DNA of 64,000 bases from a virus, in IMG/VR virus record IMGVR_UViG_3300023174_000036, positions 248,001 to 312,000 of that record; one strand, given 5' to 3'. Made by a program: the position numbers and the translations under genes. How positions within the stretch are numbered: the first letter of the stretch is position 1; each line of letters begins with the position of its first letter. Positions 30,251 through 38,365 of the stretch are shown here, piece after piece. Below the pieces are notes generated by a model that was given only the letters and a program-made list of their open reading frames with translations, was not told where the DNA came from and made no database searches.

Positions 30251-30606
30251 TTTGGTTATTGGTTTACAAGGCTAACCAGCCCCGGAGTTGCGGTTTCTTA
30301 GGCCGCCATTGCAAAGTCTGCATCATTAGCTGAAAAAGCTACTGAAGCTGGAACTTTGAAATACTCGAATGTATTTGCGTTTGCATTTACGAGTTTTGCT
30401 TGATTTACAGTCATCGCCTACTGAGTTGCCGTCTCCATTATCTCACCCTGTCGAAACCATGGCTGGCCCATCATAAACACATTAATGAGGAATCTAGGCG
30501 GATTGCAAGACCCAATGATTAATATGTTTATGGTGGACCAGGTGGGAGTCGAACCCACGTCCAGAATGCCTTCACTTTGAAGGGATTACAACTATCTCTT
30601 TAACCA
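30228..30606 (-). ncRNA. ssrA: tmRNA, circularly permuted (two-piece) form
   Basis: On the minus strand the acceptor piece comes first (about 30606-30531: GTGGG-TTCGACT-CCCAC T arm, CTGGTCC-A-CCA end), then a 61-nt intervening segment (30530-30470) closed by 14-bp arms ATAAACATATTAAT..ATTAATGTGTTTAT, then the coding piece (30469-about 30228) opening GGGCCAG-CCATGGTTTCGACAGGG. GGGCCAG pairs with CTGGTCC in a 7-bp acceptor stem. The tag frame follows GTAAAT: resume codon GCA, reading ANANTFEYFK... to ANDADFAMAA-TAA (28 codons to GCC, then TAA). The last ten residues resemble a normal 10-11 aa tag. The 5' side runs into the csp stop codon, so both may be on one transcript. Confidence 0.9.
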
Positions 30607-30608
30607 CA

Positions 30609-30812
30609 TTACTGTGGTTGAATATTTGCTGCCTGCAAGCCTTTTTGACCTTGTACTACATCAAATGATACTGATTGATTCTCTTGCAGAACTTTGAATC
30701 CTGATGTCTGAATCGCTGAGTAGTGAGCAAACAAATCCTCACCACCGTTGTCTGGAGTAATAAACCCAAAACCTTTGGTTTCATTAAACCATTTTACTTT
30801 ACCTGTTGCCAT
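30609..30812 (-). CDS. Cold-shock domain protein
   Basis: 67 aa. RNP1 K-G-F-G-F-I (13-18) and RNP2-like D-L-F-A-H-Y (27-32) of CspA-type RNA chaperones; full length. Its stop codon is in CACAGTAATGTG, which begins the tmRNA acceptor region. Sigma70 promoter at 30838 and AGGA site. Confidence 0.95.
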   Translation of the reverse strand: MATGKVKWFNETKGFGFITPDNGGEDLFAHYSAIQTSGFKVLQENQSVSFDVVQGQKGLQAANIQPQ

Positions 30813-30837
30813 TTACTTATTTTCCTATTAAAACACT

Positions 30838-30866
30838 ATTATAGTGCCTTGTATTTAGTATAGCAA
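30838..30866 (-). promoter_or_regulatory. Sigma70 promoter of csp (and tmRNA)
   Basis: TTGCTA, 17 bp, TATAAT on the minus strand. Confidence 0.8.
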
Positions 30867-30963
30867 GTAAAATGGTACTTTAAAAGCTAAATATTATTGT
30901 AGGAACAAGTCGGGAGCGAATCGATTTTTAGCAGTAAACCCTTGAATAAAATGGAGCGAATCA

Positions 30964-31548
30964 ATGTCATTAATAGACTCAGTATTAAACATGGTCAGCA
31001 AGACCCCAAAAGACCCAGACGCACCTAAACCACCGGCTGGTTCACGTAGCGAGCGAGAAGCAAAGATCAAAGACAAAGCAGGTATGGTCATCAACGTTTT
31101 TGCGTTGTTGCTGGCGGTTAATGCTTATTTTGGTGGTACTTATTCCAGTACTATTCTAGGCAACACAATCAAAGCAGGCAGTGAGTGGAGTTTTTATCAA
31201 GCCAAGAGCATTAAGAAAACCGCGGCAGAATATGCGTTATATGATGCACAAAAAGCCAACGACACCAAGCGTGTAGCGGAACTTACTGCCAAAATTGACC
31301 GTTATGAAAATGAACCACATGACGGCATGAAAGACATTATGGCCCGTGCTAAAAAGTTAGAAGCAGACCGTGATGCCGCTAAACTGCGTAGTCCCTGGAT
31401 GAGTTATGCTAGCACAGCATATCAATTGGCAATTGTTTTACTATCCGCAAGTATACTTGCTGTTAGTATGCCGTTGTTCTGGGGAAGTTTTGTAGTTTGT
31501 GGAGCTGGCATTTTTCTAATGAGCCAGGGTCTGTTCCTCTGGTTCTAA
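30964..31548 (+). CDS. DUF4337-type membrane protein
   Basis: 194 aa. Central W-S-F-Y-Q-A-K-S-I-K-K-T signature of DUF4337, with hydrophobic segments at about 41-58, 149-166 and 171-192 and a coiled coil between. GGAG 11 nt before ATG; a CTAAATA box is about 70 nt upstream. Starts a plus-strand run of membrane/coiled-coil genes. Function unknown. Confidence 0.75.
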   Translation: MSLIDSVLNMVSKTPKDPDAPKPPAGSRSEREAKIKDKAGMVINVFALLLAVNAYFGGTYSSTILGNTIKAGSEWSFYQAKSIKKTAAEYALYDAQKANDTKRVAELTAKIDRYENEPHDGMKDIMARAKKLEADRDAAKLRSPWMSYASTAYQLAIVLLSASILAVSMPLFWGSFVVCGAGIFLMSQGLFLWF

Positions 31549-31561
31549 AGGAGCTAGTGGT

Positions 31562-32176
31562 GTGGACCCAATCACAATCGGCCTTGCGTTCACCGCCGCC
31601 CAAACCGCAGTCAGTCACATAAAACAAGCCATTGCCCTGGGCAAAGACATCAACAGTCTTGCAGGGCAATTCGGCAAATTCTTTGAATCATCCGATGCTA
31701 TCCATCGTGAACGGTCAAAGATAAAAGCCAAAGCCAGCCGATTAGGCAAAACAGATGCAGAATTAGGCCACGAAGCTTTACAAATTGCCATGCACAGCGA
31801 TGCTTTAAGACAAGCAGAACGCGAACTCAAAGACATGATCCTTTGGCAATTAGGCAAACCTCAAATCTGGGAACAGATGATTCAGGAACGCACTAGACTG
31901 TTTAAAGAACGTGCAGAAGCAGAACAGGCTGAAGCCGAACGTCAATTAGCACATAAGAAGAAGATGGCAGATATGTTTATATTTGCCATGTATTTTATAG
32001 CAGGGTCTGTTATTTTATTTGCACTTGCTATGGGTGGTGTTGCAATATATGGCGCCGCAGAAGAAAAAAGAATTTATGAACAAAAGGTGGCGGCGAGAAA
32101 CGCACTTGTAAGACAACAACAAAAAGAACGCGAAGCCCGTGAAAAGAAAGAACGCGACGATTACGCTAAAAATTAA
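31562..32176 (+). CDS. Membrane-anchored coiled-coil protein
   Basis: 204 aa, GTG start with AAAGGAG. N-terminus D-P-I-T-I-G-L-A-F-T-A-A-Q-T-A-V-S-H-I-K-Q-A...G-K-D-I resembles the gene at 32451. Long charged coiled coil (about 80-145), one membrane helix (about 147-170), then a basic tail. Virion or membrane scaffold role possible. Confidence 0.75.
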   Translation: MDPITIGLAFTAAQTAVSHIKQAIALGKDINSLAGQFGKFFESSDAIHRERSKIKAKASRLGKTDAELGHEALQIAMHSDALRQAERELKDMILWQLGKPQIWEQMIQERTRLFKERAEAEQAEAERQLAHKKKMADMFIFAMYFIAGSVILFALAMGGVAIYGAAEEKRIYEQKVAARNALVRQQQKEREAREKKERDDYAKN

Positions 32177-32186
32177 AGGATAAATT

Positions 32187-32300
32187 ATGTATTTTAATAT
32201 AATCATTACAATGAACGACATAATATTTTTCTTATGCATGATACCTTTGTTAATGGTTTTTAGTGTCATGTTCAAAGACTGGCTGAAAGATCGGAAATAA
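32187..32300 (+). CDS. Small membrane peptide, 37 aa
   Basis: AAAGGAT before ATG; one hydrophobic helix (I-I-F-F-L-C-M-I-P-L-L-M-V-F-S-V-M-F) followed by a basic end K-D-W-L-K-D-R-K. Sits in a tightly spaced operon. Confidence 0.65.
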   Translation: MYFNIIITMNDIIFFLCMIPLLMVFSVMFKDWLKDRK

Positions 32301-32304
32301 CCAT

Positions 32305-32463
32305 ATGCTTGAATGGATCTTAGCATTAGCACTAGCCAAGGAACCAGACGTTAAAAAATGGCCTGAGTGGGAGTGTGTGCGATGGACATGGTCAGGCGAT
32401 GTTTATAATCGGCGTGTAGTTTGCTTAGAATGGAGAAAACGGGAGAATAGATGGATCCCTTAA
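32305..32463 (+). CDS. Small Trp-rich protein, 52 aa
   Basis: Starts 5 nt after the previous stop and overlaps the next gene by 13 nt. Hydrophobic start (L-E-W-I-L-A-L-A-L-A) then W-P-E-W-E-C-V-R-W-T-W and a basic C-V-C-L-E-W-R-K-R. Two cysteines could form a disulfide. Unknown function. Confidence 0.6.
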   Translation: MLEWILALALAKEPDVKKWPEWECVRWTWSGDVYNRRVVCLEWRKRENRWIP

Positions 32464-33233
32464 CATTATTTGCACTTGCCAACGGAGCTGTGTCCGCAGT
32501 TAAGGCCGGCTGTAAACTTTACAAGGACATCAAAGGCGCGGCTGGCGATGTTAAAGACGTACTCAAAGATCTTGATGCACAGTTTCAAAAATTACACCCT
32601 CCTGAAAAACCCCCTACGGTAGCACAGAAGAATGCCTACATAGAAGAAAAAAATCGTGTAATAGCATTAAACAAAAAAGCTAATGCAGATGAACACACTA
32701 ATATCTACACAGAAATTGGCAATCATTTAGGTACATACTATGACAACTTTTACAAGTGTATGGCAGTGTTTGAGGAAGAAGAGCGCCGTGCTAAAACTGA
32801 AGTCTATACTGGTGACGACAGCATAGGCAAACGTGCTTTACAGCGTGTGTTAATGAAAAAACAATTAGAACAAATGGGCACTGAACTCCGTGAAATAATG
32901 GTATATCAAAGCCCGAAAGAACTTGGCGCATTATATACCGAAGTTGAAGAAATGATGAAACAAATGGGGAAGGAACAAAAAGTTCTGATTACTCAGCAAA
33001 TGCAACGTCAAGCTATAGAAAAAAAACGTAAAGCCGCAAAGAGAAAACAACTTAATATTCAGTTTGCTTGGGGGATAAGTGTGCTGTTTATAATCTTTTT
33101 TTTCTTTTTTGTCATGATGTTAGTAGCACAAAGTCGACAACAAATGTACCCACAATACGGTAACGATTTTTTTCCAAAAACTGAGGAAGAACGACGACGA
33201 GAAGCCCAACCGCAAATCTACATAGGTAGATAA
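32451..33233 (+). CDS. Membrane-anchored coiled-coil protein
   Basis: 260 aa. Paralogue in layout of 31562: N-terminal D-P-L-T-L...G-C-K-L-Y-K-D-I-K-G, long charged coiled coil, a membrane helix at about 206-228 (F-A-W-G-I-S-V-L-F-I-I-F-F-F-F-F-V-M-M), then a short polar tail. Its TAA overlaps a late box. Confidence 0.75.
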   Translation: MDPLTLFALANGAVSAVKAGCKLYKDIKGAAGDVKDVLKDLDAQFQKLHPPEKPPTVAQKNAYIEEKNRVIALNKKANADEHTNIYTEIGNHLGTYYDNFYKCMAVFEEEERRAKTEVYTGDDSIGKRALQRVLMKKQLEQMGTELREIMVYQSPKELGALYTEVEEMMKQMGKEQKVLITQQMQRQAIEKKRKAAKRKQLNIQFAWGISVLFIIFFFFFVMMLVAQSRQQMYPQYGNDFFPKTEEERRREAQPQIYIGR

Positions 33234-33345
33234 ATATTTGTAACAAAGAACACACTACCTTAGGACCTTATGGTTACTTGTGTGCGCCGGCTGCTGGCGC
33301 GAAGGGCTAGGCCGGGAATCTTAGACTTTCGAAAGTGAGCATTTT
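33230..33345 (+). ncRNA. Candidate structured small RNA
   Basis: A late box GATAAATATTTG (33229-33240) is followed by about 100 nt without ORF that can fold: ACACAC..GTGTGT, GCGCC-GGCTGCT-GGCGC, and a final ACTTTC/GAAAGT hairpin followed by T6 (33312-33340). Promoter, structure and terminator in that order suggest an independent RNA. Convergent with the gene at 33346. Confidence 0.45.
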
Positions 33346-33984
33346 TTATTTCATTAAATTGTTAACAAACTCAAGCAGTAATGAGTGATGACGACCTTGA
33401 TGATATTTTCCCTTCAACCAACTATAACCATCGTACCAAAATTGTTCGCTTTCTGGATGACATCCAATTAAGCCAATATTGTTTTGTACAATAGCCATAG
33501 GGTCACCATTTGCATAAGTAGCAATTGTTGTAAATTTATTACTATTGCCTACCAATGCGCACCCGTCATAGAAGAACATCTTATCTTGCACACCATTCCA
33601 TGTTACATCAATCGCTTTGGCATGTGGTCGTCTTGTATCTGTTTCTGGCTGTGTAATATATTGTACAGCATCAACGTTATCTAATATATTAAGATAGTGA
33701 CTCCCAGCCCAGTATGCACCCATACAAATACCTAGATATTTGCCGCCTTTACTAACAAAGTGACGGATTAGATCTCCGTTATTTCTAAGCAAATATCGAA
33801 AAGATTCAGAATCTCCAATTCCTCCAGGAACTGCTATCATATCAACATCATCAAAAAATACGTCTTCTAATGGGTTTTTTCCAAATATTTTAAATCTGTA
33901 ATGCGGGCTTAATGCCCGAATAATGCCGTTTGCGCTCTGAACTGAGCATTTTGGGTCGTGTACAAACAATGCTATGGTTTTCAT
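33346..33984 (-). CDS. Class I glutamine-amidotransferase-like (BPL_N) protein
   Basis: 212 aa from ATG 33984. Nucleophile elbow Y-L-G-I-C-M-G-A (cysteine about residue 88), A-V-P-G-G-I-G-D before it, and G-C-H-P-E-S with the catalytic-type histidine near residue 181. This is the BPL_N/GATase1-like fold. Divergent from the desaturase at 34012 with only 27 nt between starts. Substrate unknown. Confidence 0.75.
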   Translation of the reverse strand: MKTIALFVHDPKCSVQSANGIIRALSPHYRFKIFGKNPLEDVFFDDVDMIAVPGGIGDSESFRYLLRNNGDLIRHFVSKGGKYLGICMGAYWAGSHYLNILDNVDAVQYITQPETDTRRPHAKAIDVTWNGVQDKMFFYDGCALVGNSNKFTTIATYANGDPMAIVQNNIGLIGCHPESEQFWYDGYSWLKGKYHQGRHHSLLLEFVNNLMK

Positions 33985-34000
33985 AGTAGTCTTTATTAAG

Positions 34001-34007
34001 ATAAATA
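34001..34007 (+). promoter_or_regulatory. Late promoter box 4 nt before ATG
   Basis: ATAAATA, TTGC, ATG on the plus strand for the desaturase at 34012. Confidence 0.6.
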
Positions 34008-34011
34008 TTGC

Positions 34012-34713
34012 ATGATAGAACTTATAGCAACTTTGGCAATGACTCATATTACAATAATATGCGTCACTCTGTATTTACACAGAGGACAAGCTCACAGGGG
34101 AATTATATTCCACCCAATTTTAGAGCATTTTATGAGATTTTGTCTTTGGTTAACAACCGGGCAAGTTACCAAACAATGGGTAGCTATTCACAGAAAACAC
34201 CACAGATTTAGCGATGTTGAAGGCGATCCGCATACTCCACACGTTTTTGGCATATGGCGTGTGCTATTTAAAGGTGCAATATTGTACCACAAAGCCAGTA
34301 AAGATAAAGAAATGATTCAACAATACGGAGTAGGAACTCCGGACGATTGGATTGAACGTAATTTGTACACTCCGCACAGTCGCCTTGGTATTCTTCTAAT
34401 GCTAGTCATAGACTTACTGTTCTTTGGACCATGGGGCTTAATCGTGTGGGGTGTGCAAATGCTATGGATTCCGTTTTGGGCCGCTGGTGTTATTAACGGA
34501 CTAGGACATTGGATAGGATACAGAAATGGCGAAACTAAAGATCAAAGTCGCAATATTAGTCCTTGGGGTATTATTATTGGCGGTGAATGTTTACATAACA
34601 ATCATCATCTCGAACCTGCAAATCCCAAACTGAGTAGACGCTGGTTTGAATTTGATATTGGTTGGATGTGGCTAAGTTTATTTAGGCTAGTGGGTTTGGC
34701 ACGTTTGAGGTAA
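34012..34713 (+). CDS. Membrane fatty-acid desaturase, copy 2
   Basis: 233 aa. Histidine boxes H-R-G-Q-A-H-R (about 22-28), H-R-K-H-H (about 61-65), N-N-H-H (about 203-206). Hydrophobic helices before, between and after. Only moderately similar to copy 1 at 27053, so the two may differ in substrate or double-bond position. No ribosome site; late box 4 nt upstream. Confidence 0.88.
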   Translation: MIELIATLAMTHITIICVTLYLHRGQAHRGIIFHPILEHFMRFCLWLTTGQVTKQWVAIHRKHHRFSDVEGDPHTPHVFGIWRVLFKGAILYHKASKDKEMIQQYGVGTPDDWIERNLYTPHSRLGILLMLVIDLLFFGPWGLIVWGVQMLWIPFWAAGVINGLGHWIGYRNGETKDQSRNISPWGIIIGGECLHNNHHLEPANPKLSRRWFEFDIGWMWLSLFRLVGLARLR

Positions 34714-34714
34714 A

Positions 34715-34795
34715 TTACTTTACTTGCCACTCTAGCCACATCAAAAACATGATGGCTAACAAAGTTACTGTTAGAACAATTTGCGGTAATCTCAT
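34715..34795 (-). CDS. Small membrane peptide, 26 aa
   Basis: ATG overlaps the TGA of the upstream gene (ATGA coupling). One membrane helix (I-V-L-T-V-T-L-L-A-I-M-F-L-M-W-L). Stop 2 nt from the convergent desaturase stop. Confidence 0.5.
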   Translation of the reverse strand: MRLPQIVLTVTLLAIMFLMWLEWQVK

Positions 34796-35223
34796 AATTT
34801 ATATAATTTAAAAAAGTAAGTTATTAGTGCGCCAGCAGTAAAACACCAGCAGAGCAAATCAACTTGCTTTTGTCTATCGTGATCCATAGCTGACATTTCA
34901 GCTTGGCGTTCTTTTTCCATAAGAGCTTTTTCTGCTTCCACTTTGATCCAAGCATCCTTGCCGTGCTTGCGAATAGTTTCTGCTTTTAGTCTAGCCACAT
35001 CTTGCTCGTACTTTATCTTAGACTCAAACTTTTCAAGAGCTCTATATTCAAGGGTTGATTTTCGTTGTTCTTCTGCCAGTTTGGCTGTTATCCTGGCCTT
35101 ATGATCGCGCTGAACAATAGCTTCTATATCAGCTTGCTGGCTTGATACAACTGCTCCTAGCTCCTTACCTGCGCTTTGTGCCGTCTTAAGGGCAGTCGTG
35201 GCGGATTTGACTCCGTCTATCAT
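34792..35223 (-). CDS. Coiled-coil protein with C-terminal membrane helix
   Basis: 143 aa. Ala/Gln/Lys-rich coiled coil from 1 to about 120, then a membrane segment L-L-C-W-C-F-T-A-G-A-L-I-T-Y-F-F. Late box at 35249-35255. Same general design as genes at 31562, 32451 and 63555. Confidence 0.7.
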   Translation of the reverse strand: MIDGVKSATTALKTAQSAGKELGAVVSSQQADIEAIVQRDHKARITAKLAEEQRKSTLEYRALEKFESKIKYEQDVARLKAETIRKHGKDAWIKVEAEKALMEKERQAEMSAMDHDRQKQVDLLCWCFTAGALITYFFKLYKL

Positions 35224-35247
35224 ATATTCGCTCTCGTCTCTACTATG

Positions 35248-35685
35248 TTATTTATTCGCTAATGGATTATCTAAAGCCTGCTTGATCTTGGCATCCATTT
35301 CCTTGCGTAAAGCTCGCACATCTTGTTCAGTTTCACGCTGACTCTGCTTGCTTGTGCGCTCAACTTGCTCGACTACCTTTTCCATTCTACGTAGGTCATC
35401 TTTTAAATCGTTCTTAATATCACGAGTGTAGTCCGCAGTTTTTTGGCTATTTTCTTCTACTACAGCAAGACGTTTGTCAAAAGAGGATAAATCTGGTGCT
35501 ACATACTTTTGAATCTTGGCTTTCATATCTGTATAATCTTTGTAAAACTCAAATGCACCCCACATGGCTCCACCCACTGTTGTAGCAACGGGTATTGCCA
35601 TGGCTAAAAATGCACTGTTTAATTTTAATTTAAATCCTGCAACACTAAATTCATACGCTTCTTTCTTCTCACTATCCGCCATCAC
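35248..35685 (-). CDS. Membrane/coiled-coil protein, paralogue A
   Basis: 145 aa. One membrane helix near 25-45, F-Y-K-D-Y-x-D-M-K-x-K-I-x-K-Y-V-x-P-D-L, then a coiled coil ending K-Q-A-L-D-N-P-L-A-N-K. Clear paralogue of the next gene upstream (35692). The stop region doubles as the late box of the gene at 35223. Confidence 0.75.
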   Translation of the reverse strand: MMADSEKKEAYEFSVAGFKLKLNSAFLAMAIPVATTVGGAMWGAFEFYKDYTDMKAKIQKYVAPDLSSFDKRLAVVEENSQKTADYTRDIKNDLKDDLRRMEKVVEQVERTSKQSQRETEQDVRALRKEMDAKIKQALDNPLANK

Positions 35686-35691
35686 CTTTCC

Positions 35692-36291
35692 TTATTTGTT
35701 ATTCAATGGATTGTCTAACGCTTTTTTAACTTTGTCATCCACTTCTGCTCTCAATGCTCTAATTTCAGCCTGAGTGTCTTTTTGATTTTTAACTAACTCT
35801 CTGTTAACTTCTTTTAGTGTGTTATCAACGTCACGTTTGATTTCTTTCACAGTGCCATCAACATCACGTTTGATTTCCTTCATGCCTGTGTCTGTCAAGC
35901 GTTGATCAGTTTTGCTTGAACGCTCGACATTTTCAACAACGCCCTCTAATCTACGAACATCACCTTTAAGATCGTTCTTAATATTGTTAGTGTACTCTGT
36001 CATTTTGGTAGTGTTGGCATCTAACACTTCCATTTTCTTGTAGATTTCAGTTAAGTCAGGTGTAACATACTTGGCAATTTTATCTTTCATCCCCATGTAG
36101 TCTTTGTACACTTCAAAACATCCGTATAGTCCGCCAAGTAATGACGATACTAACGTGAATGCCACCATCAGTTTAGCTGGAGTAAATTCATACCCGCCAA
36201 TACTGATAACAGTATCTTTACTGGCATACTTCTTTGCGGCCGCTTCAAGTTCATCAACTTTTGCGTTTACGTCTTTGATTTCTTCTGTCAT
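35692..36291 (-). CDS. Membrane/coiled-coil protein, paralogue B
   Basis: 199 aa. Shares with paralogue A the membrane helix, Y-K-D-Y-M-G-M-K-D-K-I-A-K-Y-V-T-P-D-L, the N-D-L-K-x-D-x-R-R-x-E-x-V-V-E-x-V-E-R block and the same end; it has an extra N-terminal helix and two copies of E-I-K-R-D-V-D-x-T, an internal duplication. AGGAG before ATG. Confidence 0.75.
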   Translation of the reverse strand: MTEEIKDVNAKVDELEAAAKKYASKDTVISIGGYEFTPAKLMVAFTLVSSLLGGLYGCFEVYKDYMGMKDKIAKYVTPDLTEIYKKMEVLDANTTKMTEYTNNIKNDLKGDVRRLEGVVENVERSSKTDQRLTDTGMKEIKRDVDGTVKEIKRDVDNTLKEVNRELVKNQKDTQAEIRALRAEVDDKVKKALDNPLNNK

Positions 36292-36303
36292 AGTTCGCTC
36301 CTA

Positions 36304-36399
36304 TTATTTTAAAATTAGAAAATATATTGCAATTCCAATCAGCGACACGATTAGTAAAGCGCCGCATACCAATTGATAAATGTATTCTTCTTTATCCAC
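36304..36399 (-). CDS. Small membrane peptide, 31 aa
   Basis: GTG start one nt after the stop of the upstream gene, AGGA eight nt before it. Single membrane helix (L-V-C-G-A-L-L-I-V-S-L-I-G-I-A-I-Y-F-L-I-L). Fits the local cluster of membrane genes. Confidence 0.55.
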   Translation of the reverse strand: MDKEEYIYQLVCGALLIVSLIGIAIYFLILK

Positions 36400-36400
36400 A

Positions 36401-38365
36401 TTAGTTTCCTAATTTGTATTGACTATCAACCATTTGTTGATGTTTGGCATCACTGCCGCCTGATAATCCTCGCAATAGTCTTGCGTTGTCCACTATTGTT
36501 TGATTTTTGTATATTGTTTCAGGTTTATAAAATGGTACATCGCGTAGAACAACTAGACTATACGCTTCGTAACCTTTTGGTATCTGCGCCATAGCGGCAA
36601 CGTCAACACCCCCGGCTAACTCATTTGGTTGCACATTCTTTTTTACAGTGTCTACACGTTGTTCTATGTTGGTTTGTAGCATGTCCATTCTTTGGTTCAT
36701 TAAATCTGATAATGGATTGCCTGCTTTACCCATGCTACCAAAACTGGCAATTTGCATTGGCGGTGTTTCTACTTCTATTTGACGTGTCTCTATCTTAGGT
36801 TGATACACAGGTGCTGTTTGTACAGGCACTGGCAACATACTATTAGAATTTATTGAATTAAAAGGGCTATAACTGTTAAATGTATTTTTACTAACTGTTA
36901 ATCCTGTGCCCGTATATTGTTGCTGTGTATCTTGTTGACCCGTTGATGTAGCTTGTTGTAGTTGTTGGACGCCTTTGTTAACTTGTTGCTGTTGAGAAGT
37001 TGACTGAACAGTTTGTTGTGATCCTTGAATCGATTGTACAGAAGTCTGCATACTTGTTTGTGTTGATTGACTGGAGAACTGCGCGGCCGCAGTAGCACTG
37101 TTAGCACTCATATCTTGATTCATACTGATTGCGGCATTGCTAGCCGCTTGTGACGATTGTTGAGTTCCTTCAAATGCTTTGGCCGCATTTTGTACGGCCA
37201 TCTGTTGCATTGCTTGTTCTTTGGCCTGTGCTGATTTAACTACACTCATTGCTAACTTACTAGGACCGCCACCACTGGTTGCTGGGCCTGCTTGTTGTGA
37301 GCCTGCACTTGGCGGAGGTGTAGATTGTGCTGTTTGCGGAGGGCCTCCAGCAGGTTGCGGACTTGTAGGTGCAGGGCCTGCTTGTTGCGGACTAGGCTGT
37401 GCTGGATTGTCCTGTGCTATACTAGGATTCTGATTTGCGTCTTGTTGTGTAGGCATTGGACTAGACTGTGCTTGGGGTTGTGCTTGCTGTTGAGGACTTG
37501 CTTGTGCCAATGCGGGTGCCGCATCTGCTATACCAGGAGCCGCCGCAGGAGCAGGTTGTGAGTAGTTCATTGACGGCACAAATGAAGTAGCACTTGCATT
37601 TGATACAGTAGATCCTAATATTGAATTCTTAACAGTGGCTAAGGCATATCCCGGACAAGTTGGGCTGGATAGTGGATCACTAATGCATGGATCAGGTTTA
37701 ACTGTGTATTTCAAACTAAAATTCACATTCATAATTTCTGGGCCGTAAGGTCCGACCCAGTAATTATTATCTCTACCTACAAACCCATACTCGGCCTTAC
37801 TAAAGGTAGTAGCCGCAACTGGGCTAGAAAAAGTTTCGCTGAAATTAAAAGTAGTCCAGTTATATTTTCTATTTGTTTGACTTGTATAATCATACAGTGA
37901 TGCCAAGCCGGTGGCGCTATTAGAAAACTTAACAAACGCACCTAAGTAATCTTGTTGTCCGTTGTCCCAACCGTTGCCGTTTTTAGCAGTGAATCCAAAA
38001 TTAAATCCGCTAAGTTGTACACCACTGCCGCCAATAGCCAACGCCTTGTTTATATCGACCACTTGGTTCAAGTTCACAGTACCGTAGGAGAAATTGATAA
38101 CATTACTTCCAGCACCCCATGCACTTACTCGAGGATTAGGACCGCAGTATCCCGGATCACCGCCACGCCAACATGTCAACGGCGCTCCTACACTGCCTGC
38201 GCCATTCCAATTGGATGTCGTATCGGTAGGGCTACCGGTAAAATTTACTAAATCACCGGTAGTACTAATAGTACCTGTCGCTGTATTTAAACTTTGACTA
38301 TTAGAATAACTTGAAGATAAGAGCACCAAGCAAAGCGCCAATGCCAACTTTCTTATATGTATCAT
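36401..38365 (-). CDS. Large secreted Pro/Gln-rich protein
   Basis: 654 aa. Signal peptide (K-L-A-L-A-L-C-L-V-L-L-S-S-S). Residues about 25-225 form a beta-rich globular domain with W/Y/G-rich strands and a C-x-S-D-P...C-P-G-Y pair; 255-480 are Pro/Gln/Ala/Ser low complexity; the C-terminus has a predicted coiled coil and a globular end. Overlaps the upstream Asn-rich protein gene by 65 nt. Likely exported or envelope-associated; may be a virion or host-surface component. Confidence 0.7.
   Translation of the reverse strand: MIHIRKLALALCLVLLSSSYSNSQSLNTATGTISTTGDLVNFTGSPTDTTSNWNGAGSVGAPLTCWRGGDPGYCGPNPRVSAWGAGSNVINFSYGTVNLNQVVDINKALAIGGSGVQLSGFNFGFTAKNGNGWDNGQQDYLGAFVKFSNSATGLASLYDYTSQTNRKYNWTTFNFSETFSSPVAATTFSKAEYGFVGRDNNYWVGPYGPEIMNVNFSLKYTVKPDPCISDPLSSPTCPGYALATVKNSILGSTVSNASATSFVPSMNYSQPAPAAAPGIADAAPALAQASPQQQAQPQAQSSPMPTQQDANQNPSIAQDNPAQPSPQQAGPAPTSPQPAGGPPQTAQSTPPPSAGSQQAGPATSGGGPSKLAMSVVKSAQAKEQAMQQMAVQNAAKAFEGTQQSSQAASNAAISMNQDMSANSATAAAQFSSQSTQTSMQTSVQSIQGSQQTVQSTSQQQQVNKGVQQLQQATSTGQQDTQQQYTGTGLTVSKNTFNSYSPFNSINSNSMLPVPVQTAPVYQPKIETRQIEVETPPMQIASFGSMGKAGNPLSDLMNQRMDMLQTNIEQRVDTVKKNVQPNELAGGVDVAAMAQIPKGYEAYSLVVLRDVPFYKPETIYKNQTIVDNARLLRGLSGGSDAKHQQMVDSQYKLGN

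Noticed and set aside
32015-32332. 105-aa minus-strand membrane-like ORF
   Set aside because: Antisense to the 3' end of the 31562 gene and the small peptide gene; hydrophobicity comes from reversed coiled-coil/membrane codons.
37179-37561. Cysteine/alanine-rich plus-strand ORFs
   Set aside because: Antisense to the Pro/Gln-rich low-complexity part of the secreted protein.
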